Origin: Ga0077553 sp038215275
Lineage (GTDB): Bacteria > Acidobacteriota > Terriglobia > Bryobacterales > Bryobacteraceae
Assembly: GCA_038215275.1 (NCBI GenBank)
Contig: JBBQRA010000031.1
Coordinates: 1-32,163 of the forward strand
Direction: 5' to 3'
Length of the DNA stretch: 32,163 nucleotides
In this document: piece after piece, positions 1-6,838 of the stretch
Numbering within the stretch: the first letter of the stretch is position 1
How the letters are laid out: each line of letters opens with the position of its first letter
Translations under genes and position numbers: made by a program
Notes under the pieces: generated by a model
Told to the model about the DNA's origin: nothing
Databases searched by the model: none
Seen by the model: only the letters and a program-made list of their open reading frames with translations

Positions 1-236
1 TCTTCGTGCTCTTCACCCGGATGCCTTCCCGCGTCTGCTCCAATCCCGCCGCGTTGGTGACCGGCTTCAAGAGCAAGCCGGGGCCTGCGGAATCGCTTCA
101 TCGAGTTTTGCGCCCGGAGTTGTACACCGGACGTTGACGACCTTGCCACCGGGGGACCTACCGCCCCTGATGGCAACCGCGGCGCGGTTGTGAGTTGCTT
201 CCCCGCGCCGCATATCCATGCCCTAAGCGCTGTTGC

Positions 237-569
237 TTATCGCAGCCACCCTGCCACAACCTGTGAAAAAATAAAAATGACTGTTCCGAGGACAAGCGGC
301 CAAAGGAAACCCGCAATGACTCCGACAATAATTGAGGGAAGCCAACCCAAGCCGACGCCGAAAAGGTATCCATACGTGGCGATGCAGTAGATCCAACTGA
401 CAAAAAACGTAATGATCCCCGTCAAAACGCCACTTTGGCCGTAACTCCAGCCATAATTTTCAACAGGTCGCGGCTCCCTTATGCTTGCTCTACAATGCTT
501 GCACTTTCCCTCGTTGCGAAGAAGTTTATCTCCGTCAAGTATCCACCGGTCACAATTGGGGCACAGCAA
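237..569 (-). CDS. Small zinc-ribbon membrane protein
   Basis: This encodes about 110 aa of unknown function. An N-terminal zinc ribbon is visible: a CPNC pair at residues 3-6 and a CKHC pair at about 23-26, the usual spacing for a treble-clef zinc site. Two hydrophobic segments follow, at about residues 48-70 and 78-106, so it is probably a small inner-membrane protein with a cytoplasmic zinc head. The start is TTG at 569. The codon before it is an in-frame TGA, and a GAGGA Shine-Dalgarno lies about 9 nt upstream, so no longer start is possible. The gene is AT-richer than its neighbours and stands alone, which would suit acquired DNA. I cannot name a substrate or partner. Confidence 0.6.
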   Translation of the reverse strand: MLCPNCDRWILDGDKLLRNEGKCKHCRASIREPRPVENYGWSYGQSGVLTGIITFFVSWIYCIATYGYLFGVGLGWLPSIIVGVIAGFLWPLVLGTVIFIFSQVVAGWLR

Positions 570-740
570 TCAGGACGTTCCTCAATCAAAATGAATGCTC
601 TCGGATCACCATTGGCTGAAGTCTTATGCTCGCCATTCCTCTAAAGTCCAAATGCTAAAGCCGCAAAACGTGAAGGGTATCACGGAAACAGTCTCAATCG
701 TAGCCGTAGTGCTCCTTAAGCGCGGCCACGTCCGCGCCTC

Positions 741-790
741 CTGCTAGAACGCTGCTAGAACGAGCCTAAAATAGCCCGCGTTCTAGCAGC
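741..790. repeat. 11-bp direct repeats plus 12-bp inverted repeat
   Basis: CTGCTAGAACG occurs twice back to back (741-751 and 752-762). The second copy, extended to GCTGCTAGAACG at 751-762, is perfectly inverted at 779-790 (CGTTCTAGCAGC) with a 16-nt spacer. RNA from either strand could form a 12-bp stem, but no T-run follows, so it is not a classical intrinsic terminator. Repeated sites in direct and inverted order are also what recombinase or regulator binding sites look like. The function is unknown. Confidence 0.7.
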
Positions 791-858
791 ACTGGCCGAA
801 CTACTTGAACGTAGAATCAACAAGATAGCATCACTGGAGACCCTGACAAGCGGCTGTA

Positions 859-886
859 TCAGGTTCAATTCTCCTTAGCGCTACCA
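859..886 (+). other. tRNA 3'-end-like remnant (possible attachment site)
   Basis: The sequence fits the last 28 positions of a tRNA. G53 is followed by the T-loop TTCAATT (864-870) and C61. The remaining spacing then gives four T-stem bases, a seven-base acceptor strand (876-882), discriminator A883 and CCA at 884-886. No matching 5' acceptor half (AGCGCTA) is present upstream, and the 5' T-stem TCAGG pairs poorly with CTCCT, so this is not a whole tRNA gene. Integrating elements commonly use tRNA 3' ends and leave such fragments behind. Chance resemblance is a real alternative. Confidence 0.25.
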
Positions 887-893
887 ACAACTT

Positions 894-1187
894 CTAAATA
901 GAGCCAAACTTGCTCCAGTCATACTGACTGTTCCCAGGTTTGGCTTTATTGTTTTTGCTGCCAAGCGCCAGGACGTGCTGATCCGCCCCAAGCGGCGTTC
1001 CTCCATAGACCCAGGCGACGCCGGTCTGATTGGTGATGTGCGCATGCCGAGCCTGCGAGTTCAGGGCCGTCGGCCCCGGCGTACCGTACGTCGGGCCGTC
1101 CGTCCGGATAATCGTCAGCTTATTCAAGATGTTCTGATCTGCTTCGCACGCATTGCGCAACTGCGGCGTCTCATAAGTCATTGCCAT
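894..1187 (-). CDS. Hypothetical protein, 97 aa
   Basis: I do not recognise this protein. It is polar, with no membrane segment or signal peptide, and is rich in Asn, Gly, Thr and Ala. It carries a Gly/Pro/Thr-rich centre and ends in QYDWSKFGSI. I chose the ATG at 1187 because a GGAGG Shine-Dalgarno (complement of 1199-1203) lies 11 nt upstream. Extending the frame to 1349 would run into the preceding DUF72 gene. A second ATG at 1181 is possible. It follows the DUF72 gene on the same strand after 65 nt, so it may be co-transcribed with it. It lies against the tRNA-like remnant, which could mean it came with a mobile element. Confidence 0.5.
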   Translation of the reverse strand: MAMTYETPQLRNACEADQNILNKLTIIRTDGPTYGTPGPTALNSQARHAHITNQTGVAWVYGGTPLGADQHVLALGSKNNKAKPGNSQYDWSKFGSI

Positions 1188-1252
1188 CGGGTAAAAAACC
1201 TCCAGGAGTATCTTAATCCGCGGCGTCCGTTTCAAGCAAGGATGGAAATACC

Positions 1253-2146
1253 CTAGGCCACCGCAAGTTGCCGCAGTAAGCCGCCTTCCGCACGCTTCGG
1301 CTGCCGCTTCGGTGTCGCAAAACGACGGTGCATTTCCATCGCGTTCCAAAACGACTGGCCGCCGGCATCGTTCGTGAAGAATACAAAGGATTTATCCGCA
1401 AACGCCGCCACATCCTGGATCCGCGCTTGCCACTGGTCCAACTCCGCCACCGAATACTTATATCCCGCGCCGCGCGATGGCTGTCGCTCTTCGAAATCGA
1501 CATACCAGTCCGGACGCTGCTTCCCATGGAGCCGCACATAGCCAATGCCCGACGTCAGGTTCGAAGCCGGACTCATCGCCCGAATGTGGTCCGGTTGATC
1601 AATGTTGGCAAAGCCTACGCGGTAGTCAATGAACGTCCCCACGGCCTCCGAACATCCCCAACTCTCATGCCGCATCTCGGCCACCAACGGAAACTCGGCG
1701 AACGCCCTCCGAAGCTGAATGAAATAGTCCCGGTTCTCCTGCGTGAAACGAAATGACCAGGGAAACGTCACGAGCAGAGCGCCCAACTTCTTCGCCCGGC
1801 GCAGCGGGCGCAGAGCAGTACAGAACGCTTCCACCGACGGAACATCCAGACCCCGCTCATGCGTGAACTGCCGGTGTAGCCGGGCCACAAATTGAAACCG
1901 CGGGTTGCAGGCGCTCTTGTCGAGCCATAGCTTCAACACCTCTGGCCGCGGGTACGATTCAAAGGTCGCCGGAATCTCCACCGCGTCAAACCGTTCGGCG
2001 ATGAATTGCAGTGGATGGAACCCCTTCGGCTTCCCTGCCGGGTAAATCACCCCTTCCCAGTGCGGAAAGTTCCAGCCGGAGGGGCCGACCAGCACAGGAG
2101 TGCGGGCGGGCGTCAAGGTAACGGGATCCAATTGAAACTTGGTCAT
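1253..2146 (-). CDS. DUF72 (YecE-type) family protein
   Basis: This is a 297-aa protein of the DUF72/YecE family, which adopts a TIM-barrel-like fold and has no firmly assigned biochemical role. Family hallmarks include the opening GPSGWNFPHWEGVIYP (about residues 23-38), the FVARLHRQFTH segment (about 86-96), AEMRHESW (about 155-162), a YVRLHGK segment (about 203-209) and the late VFFTNDAGG. Length is normal for the family. The ATG at 2146 is the only sensible start. The gene has its own promoter upstream (2185-2213) and a 97-aa orphan behind it. Neighbouring genes do not suggest a pathway. Confidence 0.85.
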   Translation of the reverse strand: MTKFQLDPVTLTPARTPVLVGPSGWNFPHWEGVIYPAGKPKGFHPLQFIAERFDAVEIPATFESYPRPEVLKLWLDKSACNPRFQFVARLHRQFTHERGLDVPSVEAFCTALRPLRRAKKLGALLVTFPWSFRFTQENRDYFIQLRRAFAEFPLVAEMRHESWGCSEAVGTFIDYRVGFANIDQPDHIRAMSPASNLTSGIGYVRLHGKQRPDWYVDFEERQPSRGAGYKYSVAELDQWQARIQDVAAFADKSFVFFTNDAGGQSFWNAMEMHRRFATPKRQPKRAEGGLLRQLAVA

Positions 2147-2184
2147 GAGGGGCCTCAGTCGATCTTTGCTGTTTGTTCGCCCCC

Positions 2185-2213
2185 AGAATAAGGCAGATCG
2201 GAGGGGCCGTCAA
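2185..2213 (-). promoter_or_regulatory. Promoter of the DUF72 gene
   Basis: On the minus strand TTGACG (2213-2208) and TATTCT (2190-2185) are separated by exactly 17 nt, a good sigma-70-type match. The start codon lies 38 nt further on. It is flanked by TTGTTCGCC (plus-strand reading) at 2173-2181 and 2230-2238, which may be regulator sites. Confidence 0.5.
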
Positions 2214-2221
2214 GAAAAATC

Positions 2222-2243
2222 TTCGCCTCTTGTTCGCCTCTTG
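2222..2243. repeat. Tandem 11-bp repeat upstream of DUF72 promoter
   Basis: TTCGCCTCTTG occurs twice without a gap (2222-2232, 2233-2243), one helical turn apart, and ends 9 bp upstream of the -35 box at 2208-2213 as read from the minus strand. The position suits an activator or repressor site, but no regulator can be named. Confidence 0.6.
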
Positions 2244-2372
2244 ACACACTCGAATAAAAAAAGTCGCGTTGTAACCTGCGTCATACCCGTGACGCTATAC
2301 ATTTAAATCCCCGTTACGAAGGACGGGCGCGCACCCCAAACCTCAAGTTACGCGTCCGTCCGCCTCTCGTAG

Positions 2373-3326
2373 TTAGTCAAACATCCCCTCATAAAGCACG
2401 CTGGACAGATAGCGTTCCCCCGAATCCGGTAACACCACCACAATCGACTTGCCCTTCATCTCCGGCTCCTGGGCTAGTTTCAGAGCAGCGGCCGCCGCGG
2501 CTCCGCATGAGATGCCACATAGAATCCCTTCTTCCCGGGCTAGGCGGCGGGCCACTTCGACGGCCTCTTCGTTGGTCACCTGCTCCACGCGGTCCACAAT
2601 CGAAAGGTCTAACGTATCCGGGATAAAGCCGGCGCCGATGCCCTGGATTTTGTGTGGCCCCGGCTTGATGGGGTCCCCATTTCGGGATTGGGTGATTACC
2701 GGGCTGTTGACCGGCTCCACCGCTACCGAGAGGATATTCTTTCCCCGCGTGTGTTTGAAGTAGCGGGAGACGCCGGTGATGGTGCCCCCGGTGCCTACGC
2801 CGGACACCAGGACGTCCATATTGCCGTCGAGGTCGTTCCAGATCTCTGGTCCGGTGGTCTGTTCATGGATCGCCGGATTGGCGGGATTCTTGAACTGCTG
2901 CAACAGCACATACCGATTCGGGTCCCGCGCAACCAACTCTTCGGCTTTCGCGATCGCGCCCTTCATCCCCAGGGGACCGTCCGTGAGCACCAGATTGGCG
3001 CCAAAAGCTTTCAGCACCTTGCGACGCTCAATCGACATCGTTTCCGGCATCGTCAGCGTGATGGCGTAGCCGCGCGAGGCGGCGACGAAGGCGAGCGCAA
3101 TGCCGGTGTTTCCGCTGGTTGGCTCGATCAGTTCCTTACCCGGCGTTAGGGTGCCCCGCTTTTCGGCGTCCCACACCATTGAGGATCCGATGCGGCATTT
3201 TACGGAGTAAGCCGGGTTACGGCCTTCAATCTTCGCGTAAACGGTCGCCCCGCCGGGAGCTACCACATGATTGAGTTTGACGAGCGGCGTATTGCCAATT
3301 GTAAACGAGTTGTCCTGATAGAGCAT
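2373..3326 (-). CDS. cysK: Cysteine synthase A (O-acetylserine sulfhydrylase)
   Basis: This enzyme makes L-cysteine and acetate from O-acetyl-L-serine and sulfide in the cytoplasm, using pyridoxal phosphate. The 317-aa protein is full length. The PLP lysine is K43 in NPAYSVKCRIG, the CysK-type variant of the usual NPSxSVKDR. The TSGNTG phosphate/substrate loop follows at about residues 69-74, with a GTGGTITG PLP-phosphate loop near 178-185 and SGERYLS near the C-terminus. The gene begins 19 nt after the stop of an Rrf2 regulator and shares its promoter. This arrangement is typical of cysteine-responsive control. Cystathionine beta-synthase is a related alternative, but the length and the NPAYSVKCR motif favour CysK. 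Confidence 0.93.
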   Translation of the reverse strand: MLYQDNSFTIGNTPLVKLNHVVAPGGATVYAKIEGRNPAYSVKCRIGSSMVWDAEKRGTLTPGKELIEPTSGNTGIALAFVAASRGYAITLTMPETMSIERRKVLKAFGANLVLTDGPLGMKGAIAKAEELVARDPNRYVLLQQFKNPANPAIHEQTTGPEIWNDLDGNMDVLVSGVGTGGTITGVSRYFKHTRGKNILSVAVEPVNSPVITQSRNGDPIKPGPHKIQGIGAGFIPDTLDLSIVDRVEQVTNEEAVEVARRLAREEGILCGISCGAAAAAALKLAQEPEMKGKSIVVVLPDSGERYLSSVLYEGMFD

Positions 3327-3345
3327 GGATAAACTTCCTTCGAAT

Positions 3346-3774
3346 TTAGATATCCCAATTCGGGATGTACTTGCCTTGACGTTCTTTCCAGCGCGCCGCT
3401 AAATCGGCCAGGCTGGTTTGATCGATCACTTCGGAGACGGCCCCTTCGACGCGGATCCACATCTCGGAAAACGGGGTTTCACCACGGCGCTTCACGGCGC
3501 CCGGCGGCGATCCCTTGCCCCCATCGATGTGGCGAATGACCTCGCCGACGGTGATTGTATCCGAGGCGCGGGCCAACAGATAGCCGCCATCGGCGCCCCG
3601 CCGGGATTCCACAAATCCACCTTGTTTCAAACCGGCGAGAATCAACTCCAGAAACTTCTGCGGAATCTTCTGGCGCCGGGCGATATCGGCGATTTTGATG
3701 GGCGCTGTTCCACCGTGGGAGGCTAGGTCAAACAGGGCGTGCAACGCGTACTCGCCTTTAACGGAGATCGTCAT
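3346..3774 (-). CDS. Rrf2-family regulator, CymR-like
   Basis: This is a 142-aa Rrf2 winged-helix transcription factor. The family start MxISVKGEYALHALFDLA, the recognition region (IADIARRQKIPQKFLELIL, about residues 28-46) and the wing GFVESRRGADGGYLLAR (about 53-69) are all visible. The protein contains no cysteine at all, so it cannot ligate the [Fe-S] cluster used by IscR, NsrR or RsrR. This points to a CymR-like member, which in Bacillus and Staphylococcus senses O-acetylserine through the CysK protein. It sits 19 nt upstream of cysK in the same transcript, and a palindrome overlaps its promoter. Autoregulated control of cysteine synthesis is my inference. Confidence 0.9.
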   Translation of the reverse strand: MTISVKGEYALHALFDLASHGGTAPIKIADIARRQKIPQKFLELILAGLKQGGFVESRRGADGGYLLARASDTITVGEVIRHIDGGKGSPPGAVKRRGETPFSEMWIRVEGAVSEVIDQTSLADLAARWKERQGKYIPNWDI

Positions 3775-3803
3775 CGGTGTGGGTGAGAGGGGGCGGAAAC
3801 GAG

Positions 3804-3827
3804 AATCCCTATTTCCTACTAGGGATT
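3804..3827. promoter_or_regulatory. Operator palindrome of the Rrf2-cysK unit
   Basis: A perfect 8+8 inverted repeat, AATCCCTA (3804-3811) and TAGGGATT (3820-3827), has an 8-nt centre, for a 24-bp site. A second, smaller dyad, CCTA-C-TAGG, is nested in it at 3815-3823. The site overlaps the -10 box and covers the expected transcription start, the usual place for an Rrf2 repressor. Confidence 0.65.
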
Positions 3828-3852
3828 ATACTATTCGCCTGCCGCCGTTCAA
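3825..3852 (-). promoter_or_regulatory. Promoter of the Rrf2-cysK unit
   Basis: On the minus strand, TTGAAC (3852-3847) and a perfect TATAAT (3830-3825) are 16 nt apart. Initiation near 3818 would leave a leader of about 45 nt before the ATG at 3774. The -35 box overlaps the stop codon of the gene upstream. Confidence 0.7.
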
Positions 3853-5033
3853 CTTGCGGCTGCCCTTTGAGCTCGCAGCGGCACGCCTCGGACCGAGAGG
3901 CTTTCGACGAGACTGGCATGGTAGCCGGGGTCCAGTAGAAAGTCGCTTCCCGATGGCGTGGCCAAGCCGCGGTACGCGAGCAGCAGCAGAAGCTGAGTTT
4001 CTCCCGCGCTAAGCGCGACTCCGGGGATTCGCGCGAGGCCGTCCGGGCCGGCTTGCACTTTGCGGAGGAGGTCCCGCGCAAAGACCTGTCCGTCGAGCGA
4101 ATCGAGAGCGGCGGCTGCGGCGGCCCACTGTGCCTCCGGAGCGCCAGCGCTGATGAGGGCAATCAAAATGATGATTAAGTCCAGCGACAGCGCGAGGGCG
4201 AAAGAGAAGACGTGCCTGGCGGTGGGGGCGGCGAAGAGTTCGGTGAACGCGAGCAGCAGGTCTTCCTGAGTGGACCCGGTGCGGTCGGTAAACTCCGCCA
4301 GCGAGGGCAGCGCGGGCCGCTCGACCGCGCCGGTATGGAGGGTTTCGGTGACTTCAGTCCAGGGGATGCCGCTGGTCGCTTGCTGATAGGCGCGCAGCTG
4401 ATCCACGCTCGAGTCGGTCACCTGGGCCCGCTGACGCCACTGGGTGATCGCTTGGCGGGCGGCTTGGATTTGGGTCTGCGTCTGCTCCGCGATCCGCGTG
4501 TAGCGCGTGAAGGCGGAGTAGCGGACGCCCTCTCCGGATCCTTCGCGGCCCTGGGCTTCCCGGGCGACGGCTTCGCGAACGCGCGCGAGGTATGGGTCAG
4601 CGTCCACGGCCTTGGCGAGGAAGCCGACCCGCTTTTCCGCCTCCGTCATTTCTTCGAGGGCGACGACATGCTTCCGTGCCTCGGCCTCCGCGGCGGCGAG
4701 AGTTTCGTCGGTTCGCTGAGCAGCTTGGGACAGACGGTCGAACAACTCGCGCTGAACGACGGCTGGGCGCTCGCGTTGGGCGAACCAGCTATAGAGACTG
4801 ACATACGAGAAGGCGACAGAGACGAGGGCCGTGATGGCGTAGACGACCAGGATCTGATTCCGCCGGTGGCGGTTGCGCGTGAGCATCCACGCAGTGAAGA
4901 GCATGGCCGTTTGGACGCCGAGGGACGCCAGGAGGGCGAACGAGCGCGAGAGGTATAGCGTCATTCCTTCAAACGTTGTGTACCAGCTCACGATGGAGAG
5001 CAGAACACTCGCTACGAACAAACCGCGGATCAT
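3849..5033 (-). CDS. Membrane protein with long coiled coil, unknown function
   Basis: I cannot assign this 394-aa protein to a named family. Three hydrophobic helices lie at about residues 4-24, 30-51 and 60-83, separated by a basic RNRHRRNQ loop. A long, charged, Ala/Glu/Arg-rich stretch follows (about 85-265) with coiled-coil character. A fourth membrane helix (about 272-297, rich in Leu, Ile and Ala) comes next, then an approximately 95-aa soluble tail. Three N-terminal helices, a coiled stalk and one C-terminal helix suggest an envelope scaffold or a stretch- or signal-related protein, but that is only shape. The start is ATG at 5033; no strong Shine-Dalgarno is visible. Its upstream DNA is a decayed repeat block. 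Confidence 0.7.
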   Translation of the reverse strand: MIRGLFVASVLLSIVSWYTTFEGMTLYLSRSFALLASLGVQTAMLFTAWMLTRNRHRRNQILVVYAITALVSVAFSYVSLYSWFAQRERPAVVQRELFDRLSQAAQRTDETLAAAEAEARKHVVALEEMTEAEKRVGFLAKAVDADPYLARVREAVAREAQGREGSGEGVRYSAFTRYTRIAEQTQTQIQAARQAITQWRQRAQVTDSSVDQLRAYQQATSGIPWTEVTETLHTGAVERPALPSLAEFTDRTGSTQEDLLLAFTELFAAPTARHVFSFALALSLDLIIILIALISAGAPEAQWAAAAAALDSLDGQVFARDLLRKVQAGPDGLARIPGVALSAGETQLLLLLAYRGLATPSGSDFLLDPGYHASLVESLSVRGVPLRAQRAAAS

Positions 5034-5073
5034 CTATTGCAGGCAACGCAATCCACGGACGGAAAGTTCAGCT

Positions 5074-5247
5074 TATTTCTAATGCCACTTGTCGGGCTGC
5101 GTCTGCGCCAAGGGCCTGATGCGGGCGGATTTGCGGATCGTTTCCATCTTCGCCGCCACGTTCTCCCGCTGGACCAGGTCGTTGCTCAGGGACTACAGCC
5201 TGCTTGGGCGTCTGCTCAGCGAAAGCGCTTCGACAGCGAAACGCTTT
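5074..5247 (-). repeat. Distal decayed copy of sulfatase 3' end
   Basis: This 174-bp unit is about 90% identical to the unit at 5248-5420 by eye. Read on the minus strand, both contain recognisable pieces of the adjacent sulfatase's C-terminal coding sequence: TPRQA, then an internal deletion, then LSNDLG and ENVA, and a degenerate TQPDNW region. Stops and frameshifts prevent translation. It ends about 40 bp before the start of the downstream membrane-protein gene, whose promoter must therefore lie in or beside it. Confidence 0.65.
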
Positions 5248-5420
5248 CTCTTTCCACGGGCAGTTGTCAGTCTGGGTCTGGGCCCGGGCATGATGCGGGC
5301 GGATTTGCGGATCGTTTCCAGCTTCACCGCCACGTTTTCCTCTGGCCCAGGTCGTTGCTCAGGGACTACAGCCTGCCTGGGCGTCTGCTCAGCGAAAGCG
5401 CTTCGACAGCGGAACGCTTC
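5248..5420 (-). repeat. Proximal decayed copy of sulfatase 3' end
   Basis: This is the second unit of the tandem array, with a period of 173-174 bp. Alignment anchors are GCGGGCGGATTTGCGGATCG at 5121 and 5295, CCAGGTCGTTGCTCAGGGAC at 5174 and 5347, and GAAAGCGCTTCGACAGCG at 5221 and 5394. It abuts the stop codon of the intact sulfatase gene. The two units resemble each other more than either resembles the intact gene, so the partial copy formed first and was then duplicated. Confidence 0.7.
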
Positions 5421-6827
5421 CTATTTCCACTGCCAGTTGTCAGGCTGGGTCTGCTGACGGGGCGTGGTTCGAGCCCCCTTGCAGATCGCCTCCATCTTCG
5501 CCACCACGGCCGGATTCTGCGCTGCCACGTTCTTTCGCTCGCCAAGGTCGTTGCTCAGATCGTATAGCTCCAGCGGCCCGTTCGCCTCCGGCCGCACAGC
5601 CTTCCATTCTCCCTGGCGCACCGCCTGCCTGGGTGTTTCCTCGGCGAACGTGCCGCTGATGGGATAGTGCCGCGGGAGTTCCCAATACAGATACTCATGC
5701 TGAGCCTGCTTTCCGGCCCCGAGCAGCGTCGGGACGATCGATAAGCCGTCAATGTCCTTCGGCGGCGTAGCGCGGGCCAGCTCCGCCAACGTGGGCAGCA
5801 CATCCTGAAACATCCACGGATACGCGCTGACCCCGGGCTTGATGCGGCCCTTCCAGTGGACGATCATCGGCGTCCGGATGCCCCCTTCGTAAAAAGTCGT
5901 CTTGTGCCCGCGCAGCGGCCCGGACGAGTTGAAGTACCCGCCATCGTTCCAAATGGGCGTCGCCGAACCGTTGTCGCTGCAGAAGAAGACGATCGTGTTG
6001 CCGGCAACCTTCTCCTTTTCGAGCAGTTCCATTAGCCGGCCGACATAGTCATCGAGCCGGGAGATCATGGCCGCGTAGGCCGTCCGAGGCTTGGGCTGGT
6101 TGGCGTAGTGATTGCGCGCATCGATATAGGGGCCGTCTTCGGTGAGCTTGCCGTCGAACTGCTCCATCTTCTCGCGGGGCGCGAGCAATTCCAGGTGGGG
6201 AATCGTCAGCGGGAGGTAGCAAAAGAAGGGATTCTTTTGCCGGGCATGCTGACGAAGGAAACCGTCGGCCATATTGACGACGGCATCGTTCGTGTACTGC
6301 GTGAAGGTGTTCCCAACGCCGCGCGGCGCAAGCTCCCTGTCCTCGCCATCAAAAAAGTAGCCGGGGTAATGGTAGTGAGCGTGTACCTGATGGAGAACCC
6401 CGAAGAACGCATCGAAACCTTGTTTGGTCGGCACGCCAGCGGTCTCATGGTCGCCCAAGCCCCATTTGCCGAAGCAACCGGTCTTGTAGCCAGCCGTGCG
6501 CAGGACCTCGGCTACGGTGATGTCCTCGGGCAGCAGTGGGACGCCGCCGGAGTTGGACCGGATAGACGTATGTCCCATGTGCTTACCGGTCATCAGGACG
6601 CTGCGGGACGGGGCGCAGACCGTGCAGCCGGCATAGGCGTCGGTGAAGCGGAGGCCCTCGGCCGCCAGCCTGTCGATGTGCGGCGTGGGGATGTGCTTCT
6701 GGCCGTAGCAGCCGAGGTCGCCATAGCCGAGATCGTCGGCCATGATGAACACGATATTGGGCGGAGGGACGGACTGAGCTTGCACCGCGGCGGCCCAAGC
6801 GGCGGAAAGGAACGTACGCCGATTCAT
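5421..6827 (-). CDS. Exported sulfatase (arylsulfatase A type)
   Basis: This is a 468-aa type I sulfatase that hydrolyses sulfate esters, probably on sulfated polysaccharides, outside the cytoplasm. The N-terminus MNRRTFLSAAWAAAVQAQS has a twin-arginine-like export signal. Metal ligands are visible as D31-D32 (MADDLGYGD) and D285-N286 (CSDNGS). The formylglycine site is C71 in CAPSR (71-75), followed by TGKH, and K121 (GKWGLG) and K309 (GHKTTFYEGGIRTP) are the expected sulfate-binding lysines. The open frame extends upstream to 6971, but that would overlap the rhodanese gene. ATG 6827 gives the signal peptide and an 11-nt gap. A formylglycine-generating enzyme must be encoded elsewhere. The exact substrate cannot be read. 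Confidence 0.9.
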   Translation of the reverse strand: MNRRTFLSAAWAAAVQAQSVPPPNIVFIMADDLGYGDLGCYGQKHIPTPHIDRLAAEGLRFTDAYAGCTVCAPSRSVLMTGKHMGHTSIRSNSGGVPLLPEDITVAEVLRTAGYKTGCFGKWGLGDHETAGVPTKQGFDAFFGVLHQVHAHYHYPGYFFDGEDRELAPRGVGNTFTQYTNDAVVNMADGFLRQHARQKNPFFCYLPLTIPHLELLAPREKMEQFDGKLTEDGPYIDARNHYANQPKPRTAYAAMISRLDDYVGRLMELLEKEKVAGNTIVFFCSDNGSATPIWNDGGYFNSSGPLRGHKTTFYEGGIRTPMIVHWKGRIKPGVSAYPWMFQDVLPTLAELARATPPKDIDGLSIVPTLLGAGKQAQHEYLYWELPRHYPISGTFAEETPRQAVRQGEWKAVRPEANGPLELYDLSNDLGERKNVAAQNPAVVAKMEAICKGARTTPRQQTQPDNWQWK

Positions 6828-6838
6828 GTCCTTCCAGT

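Larger units (their letters stand above)
570..893. other. Gene-free, repeat-bearing stretch
   Basis: No convincing reading frame is present on either strand. The stretch holds two 11-bp direct repeats, an inverted repeat (741-790) and a tRNA-3'-end-like sequence (859-886), each listed separately. Its base composition is nearer 48% G+C than the roughly 60% of the gene-dense part of the window. Confidence 0.6.

Noticed and set aside
3..137. Open frame of 44 codons running in from the left edge on the plus strand
   Set aside because: Too short, no recognisable motif, and the upstream part is missing; it may be a gene end but cannot be supported.
800..886. Complete tRNA or tmRNA gene
   Set aside because: The 3' end fits, but no 5' acceptor half, D-arm or anticodon arm can be folded, and the T-stem pairs poorly.
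5074..5420. CRISPR array
   Set aside because: Units are 173-174 bp with no short repeats and unique spacers, and no cas genes are present.
5037..5567. Plus-strand 176-aa open frame with internal repeats
   Set aside because: The repeats are explained by the tandem decayed sulfatase tail on the other strand; there is no Shine-Dalgarno or plausible protein composition.
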